DNA of 16,090 nucleotides from Schlegelella_A sp038241255 (GTDB lineage Bacteria > Pseudomonadota > Gammaproteobacteria > Burkholderiales > Burkholderiaceae_C), in NCBI GenBank assembly GCA_038241255.1, contig JBBRFW010000080.1, forward strand, positions 1 to 16,090, read 5' to 3'. Made by a program: the position numbers and the translations under genes. The notes under the pieces are model-generated. The model was given only the letters and a program-made list of their open reading frames with translations, searched no databases and had not been told where the DNA came from. Positions 13,756 to 16,090 of the stretch are shown here, in pieces. Numbering within the stretch: position 1 is the stretch's first letter; each line of letters opens with the position of its first letter.

Positions 13756-14697
13756 TCAGGCCGAAGCAGTTGCGTCGAGCGGAACGGCGTAGGGGAGCGC
13801 GCGCCGGTGCAAGAGCGGCCCATCGACGGCGCCGAGTCGAAGGTCTTCTCCAGCGAGCGCGGCGAGACGCACTTCGACGAGAGCATTGCCGCCGGCGTGG
13901 AACGGATGTGGCGCCGCATTGGCGACCGTGCCGGCGGGCTCGCTCGTCAGCCCCGCCGAGTAGACGTCTTGGCCCGCAGCTGGGAGCTCGTCGCAGTCGA
14001 AGAGCAACGTGCGGCGCTTGGTCGTGCCGCGATACTGGCTGCGCGCTACGATCTCCTGGCCCGGGTAGCAGCCCTTCTGGAAGTCGACACCGCCGACAAG
14101 CTCGAAGTTCACCATCTGCGGGACGAAGCGGTCGACGGTCGCCGCCTCGACCGTGACGACGCCGCTCTCGACTTCGAGCCAGTGCCACGTCGCGAGCGTC
14201 ATAGCCGCCGCGGCGGCAACATCGGCCTCGCTGCCCGCGGGCGTGGCGAGCAGGGCGCGCGGCAGGCCGGTGGCGTCAGGCAGGCGAATCGCCGATCCGG
14301 CGCCGTGCGGAGCTCGTTGCCAGACGGCGCTAGGGCCGAGCATCGCCGCGGCGGCCGGGCCGGCGACGCCGATCAGGGCTATCTCGTCTGTCGCCTCGCT
14401 GAGCTTGCACTTGGCGCGCAGCACGAACATCGACAGGCGCTTCAACGTCGCGGCGAGCACGCTGGTTGGGCACGAGAGCAGGAATTCGTCGTCGCCGCCG
14501 CGCCAGACGATGAACGTAGCCTGCAGGCGGCCCTTGGCCGAACAGAAGCCGGCCAAGCACGCCGATCCCGCGGCCAGGCTTGCGACGTCGTTGGTGAGCT
14601 GCCCCTGGAGAAACGTCGCGGCGTCGGCACCACGGGCGCGGATCACGCCGCGGTCGGCGAGGCGGCACACGCCCCCGATCGAGATCTCGTCAGGCAT
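13756..14697 (-). CDS. ygfZ: Folate-binding Fe-S cluster assembly/repair protein YgfZ
   Basis: A 313-residue member of the YgfZ/GcvT-like family, which uses tetrahydrofolate in the maturation or repair of iron-sulfur enzymes in the cytoplasm. The hallmark K-G-C-Y-x-G-Q-E motif lies at 208-215 with the essential Cys210, preceded by the 'FVPQMVNFELVGGVDF' segment. The N-terminal 'FLQGQLTNDV' (29-38) and 'GFCSAKGRLQATF' (50-62) segments are also typical. The ATG is fixed by the family N-terminus; a GATAAT -10 element ends 5 nt before it, which suggests a leaderless mRNA. The gene precedes DUF4936 by 6 bp and is divergent from mltG with 78 bp between them. Confidence 0.94.
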   Translation of the reverse strand: MPDEISIGGVCRLADRGVIRARGADAATFLQGQLTNDVASLAAGSACLAGFCSAKGRLQATFIVWRGGDDEFLLSCPTSVLAATLKRLSMFVLRAKCKLSEATDEIALIGVAGPAAAAMLGPSAVWQRAPHGAGSAIRLPDATGLPRALLATPAGSEADVAAAAAMTLATWHWLEVESGVVTVEAATVDRFVPQMVNFELVGGVDFQKGCYPGQEIVARSQYRGTTKRRTLLFDCDELPAAGQDVYSAGLTSEPAGTVANAAPHPFHAGGNALVEVRLAALAGEDLRLGAVDGPLLHRRALPYAVPLDATASA

Positions 14698-14702
14698 GCG
14701 CC

Positions 14703-14710
14703 ATTATCAT
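14703..14710. promoter_or_regulatory. Overlapping -10 elements for divergent ygfZ and mltG
   Basis: On the reverse strand GATAAT (complement 14703-14708) matches the -10 consensus at five of six positions and stands 5 nt before the ygfZ ATG. On the forward strand TATCAT (14705-14710) overlaps it and would give mltG a leader of about 60 nt. Neither has a good -35 at normal spacing. Confidence 0.4.
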
Positions 14711-14775
14711 CAACCGCCATGATGACGAGCGGCGCGGGTCTTGAAGTCTGAGACGATCGCGTCCATCCGCGCGGC

Positions 14776-15774
14776 ATGAGGTTCGGTCGTCTCTCATTGT
14801 TCGTCGTGCTTGCCGCGGCGGTGGCGCTGGTCTCTCTGGCGGCGGCGTGGCTTACGCGGCCGCTGGCGCTCGCCGGCGAGACGGCCGAGGTGTCGATCGA
14901 GCCCGGCCGCACGCCACGCCAGATCGCCGATGCCTGGGCGCGTGCCGGCGTCCGGACCTCGCCTCTCTTCCTCTACGAATGGTTTCGCTGGTCGGGCCGC
15001 TCACGCCAAATCCGCGCCGGCAGCCACGAGATCGGCGCCGGGACGACACCGATTCGGCTGCTCGACAAGATGGTGCGCGGCGACGAGACGCTCGCGGCCG
15101 TTCGACTCATTGAAGGCTGGACGTTTCGCCAGATCCGCGCCGAGCTCGCCCGCGCGGAATCGCTCAAGCCGAGCATCGCGTCGCTCACCGATGCCGAAGT
15201 CATGGCGGGGATCGGCGCACCGGGCCTGTCGCCGGAGGGGCGGTTTCATCCCGACACCTACCTGTACAGCAAGGGGTCGAGCGACTTGGCGATACTGAGG
15301 CGCGCCCATCGCGCGATGGAGATTCGCCTCGTCGAGGCCTGGCAGGAGCGCGACCCGGCGACGCCGCTGCACAGCGCCGACGAAGCGCTGACGTTGGCCT
15401 CGATCGTCGAGAAGGAGACGGGCATTGCCACAGACCGCGGCCGTGTCGCCGGCGTGTTCTTGAACCGTCTTCGCATGGGCATGCCGCTGCAGACCGATCC
15501 GACCGTCATCTTCGGCCTCGGCCCGGCCTTCGACGGCAACCTGCGCAAGCGCGACCTGCTCGCCGACGGGCCGTACAACAGCTACACGCGCACGGGCCTG
15601 CCGCCGACGCCGATCGCCGTGCCCGGGCAAGCGTCGCTGCTCGCCGCCGTGCACCCCGAGCCGACGAAGGCGCTCTATTTCGTCTCCCGCGGCGACGGCA
15701 GCAGCGAGTTCAGCGAGACCCTCGCCGATCACAATCGAGCCGTGAACCGTTTCCAACGCAAGGGCGCGCCATGA
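14776..15774 (+). CDS. mltG: Endolytic murein transglycosylase MltG (YceG family)
   Basis: A 332-residue inner-membrane enzyme that cuts nascent peptidoglycan glycan strands and so limits their length. Residues 7-27 form one N-terminal transmembrane helix and the rest lies in the periplasm. A LysM-like first part ('VSIEPGRTPRQIADAWARAGV') precedes the YceG catalytic domain with 'TLASIVEKETG' (206-216), which contains the catalytic glutamate (Glu212 or Glu214), then 'VFLNRLRMGMPLQTDPTVI', 'YNSYTRTGLPPTPIAVPG' and 'HPEPTKALYFV'. Length and motifs are normal. The stop overlaps the tmk start by ATGA (15771-15774), so the two are coupled, as is common in proteobacteria. No clear ribosome binding site. 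Confidence 0.96.
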   Translation: MRFGRLSLFVVLAAAVALVSLAAAWLTRPLALAGETAEVSIEPGRTPRQIADAWARAGVRTSPLFLYEWFRWSGRSRQIRAGSHEIGAGTTPIRLLDKMVRGDETLAAVRLIEGWTFRQIRAELARAESLKPSIASLTDAEVMAGIGAPGLSPEGRFHPDTYLYSKGSSDLAILRRAHRAMEIRLVEAWQERDPATPLHSADEALTLASIVEKETGIATDRGRVAGVFLNRLRMGMPLQTDPTVIFGLGPAFDGNLRKRDLLADGPYNSYTRTGLPPTPIAVPGQASLLAAVHPEPTKALYFVSRGDGSSEFSETLADHNRAVNRFQRKGAP

Positions 15775-16090
15775 GGCGCCGCTTCATTACCTTCGAAGGC
15801 ATCGACGGCGCCGGCAAGTCGACCCACATCGCGCCGCTCGCCGAACGCCTGCGTGCGCACGGCGCCGCCGTCGTCTGCACGCGCGAGCCGGGCGGGACGG
15901 CTCTTGCCGAGGAGCTGCGCGAGCTGCTCCTGCACGAGCCGATGGACGGGATCGCCGAGACGCTGCTGGTGTTCGCGGCTCGCCGCGATCATATCGAGGC
16001 GGTGATCGCGCCAGCGCTGGCGCGCGGCGACGTCGTCCTCTGCGATCGGTTCAGCGATGCGACCTTCGCCTATCAGGGCGCCGGCCGGGG
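15771..16090 (+). CDS. tmk: Thymidylate kinase, 3' truncated by window edge
   Basis: The first 106 codons of dTMP kinase, which phosphorylates dTMP to dTDP in the cytoplasm. 'FITFEGIDGAGKST' carries the P-loop G-x4-G-K-S-T at 10-18, followed by 'TREPGG' and the 'CDRFSDATFAYQG' motif, whose Asp-Arg pair is conserved in the family. About half of a normal protein of roughly 200 residues is visible and it is intact so far. The ATG overlaps the mltG stop; A-A-G-G-G about 8 nt upstream may serve as a weak ribosome binding site. holB usually follows in this operon but would lie outside the window. Confidence 0.96.
   Translation, partial: MRRRFITFEGIDGAGKSTHIAPLAERLRAHGAAVVCTREPGGTALAEELRELLLHEPMDGIAETLLVFAARRDHIEAVIAPALARGDVVLCDRFSDATFAYQGAGR

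Noticed and set aside
13114..14751. Forward-strand 545-codon frame across DUF4936 and ygfZ
   Set aside because: Antisense to ygfZ and DUF4936, which have clear family features; low-complexity composition.
1..16090. Mobile elements, CRISPR arrays, tRNA or rRNA genes, riboswitches
   Set aside because: No transposase or integrase motifs, no evenly spaced repeat array, no cloverleaf-like or rRNA-like sequence, and no riboswitch core that I could recognise.

Overview
The window looks like chromosomal DNA of a high-GC betaproteobacterium, probably near Burkholderiales or Rhodocyclales. The evidence is a strongly GC-rich third codon position, the surE-pcm-nlpD order, a ygfZ-DUF4936 pair divergent from mltG-tmk, and a predicted PolB-like exonuclease beside nlpD. 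No tRNA, rRNA, CRISPR array, transposase, integrase or phage gene was seen. The species cannot be fixed from this sequence alone.

Left part (1-6.75 kb) is loosely packed accessory DNA. It holds the 3' end of a ferritin-like DUF892 (YciE/YciF-type) gene, a cytosolic S10 serine carboxypeptidase, a reverse-strand M32 (Taq-type) metallocarboxypeptidase, a small exported protein with a short internal duplication, and two small reverse-strand hypothetical genes. One of these two ends in a transmembrane helix. Long gaps separate these genes. One gap (about 2.57-2.92 kb) keeps codon-like fragments that could be gene remnants, and two perfect stem-loops lie in other gaps.

Middle part (6.75-11.4 kb) is the surE locus. 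A quinone-oxidoreductase-like MDR gene runs leftward. From the shared 105-bp gap, surE-pcm-nlpD and a DEDDy 3'-5' exonuclease run rightward as a tight cluster: surE/pcm overlap by ATGA, and the exonuclease starts 17 bp after nlpD. The cluster joins nucleotide and protein damage repair (SurE, Pcm) with septal wall splitting (NlpD). rpoS, which commonly follows nlpD in beta- and gammaproteobacteria, is not there.

Right part (11.3-16.1 kb) is tightly packed. An iron-type alcohol dehydrogenase converges on the exonuclease with a 31-bp 3' overlap. It is divergent from a two-domain protein made of a YbgC-type thioesterase and an ElaA-like GNAT acetyltransferase. Next come DUF4936 and ygfZ on the reverse strand. 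Divergent from these, mltG and the 5' part of tmk are joined by an ATGA overlap.

Most genes in the middle and right parts lack a clear Shine-Dalgarno sequence. For surE and ygfZ a good -10 element lies only 5-7 nt before the ATG, which suggests leaderless mRNAs. I found no convincing new multi-gene system. The most interesting points are the missing rpoS, the thioesterase-GNAT fusion, the leaderless-type promoters, and a few small or degenerate elements in the left-hand gaps.
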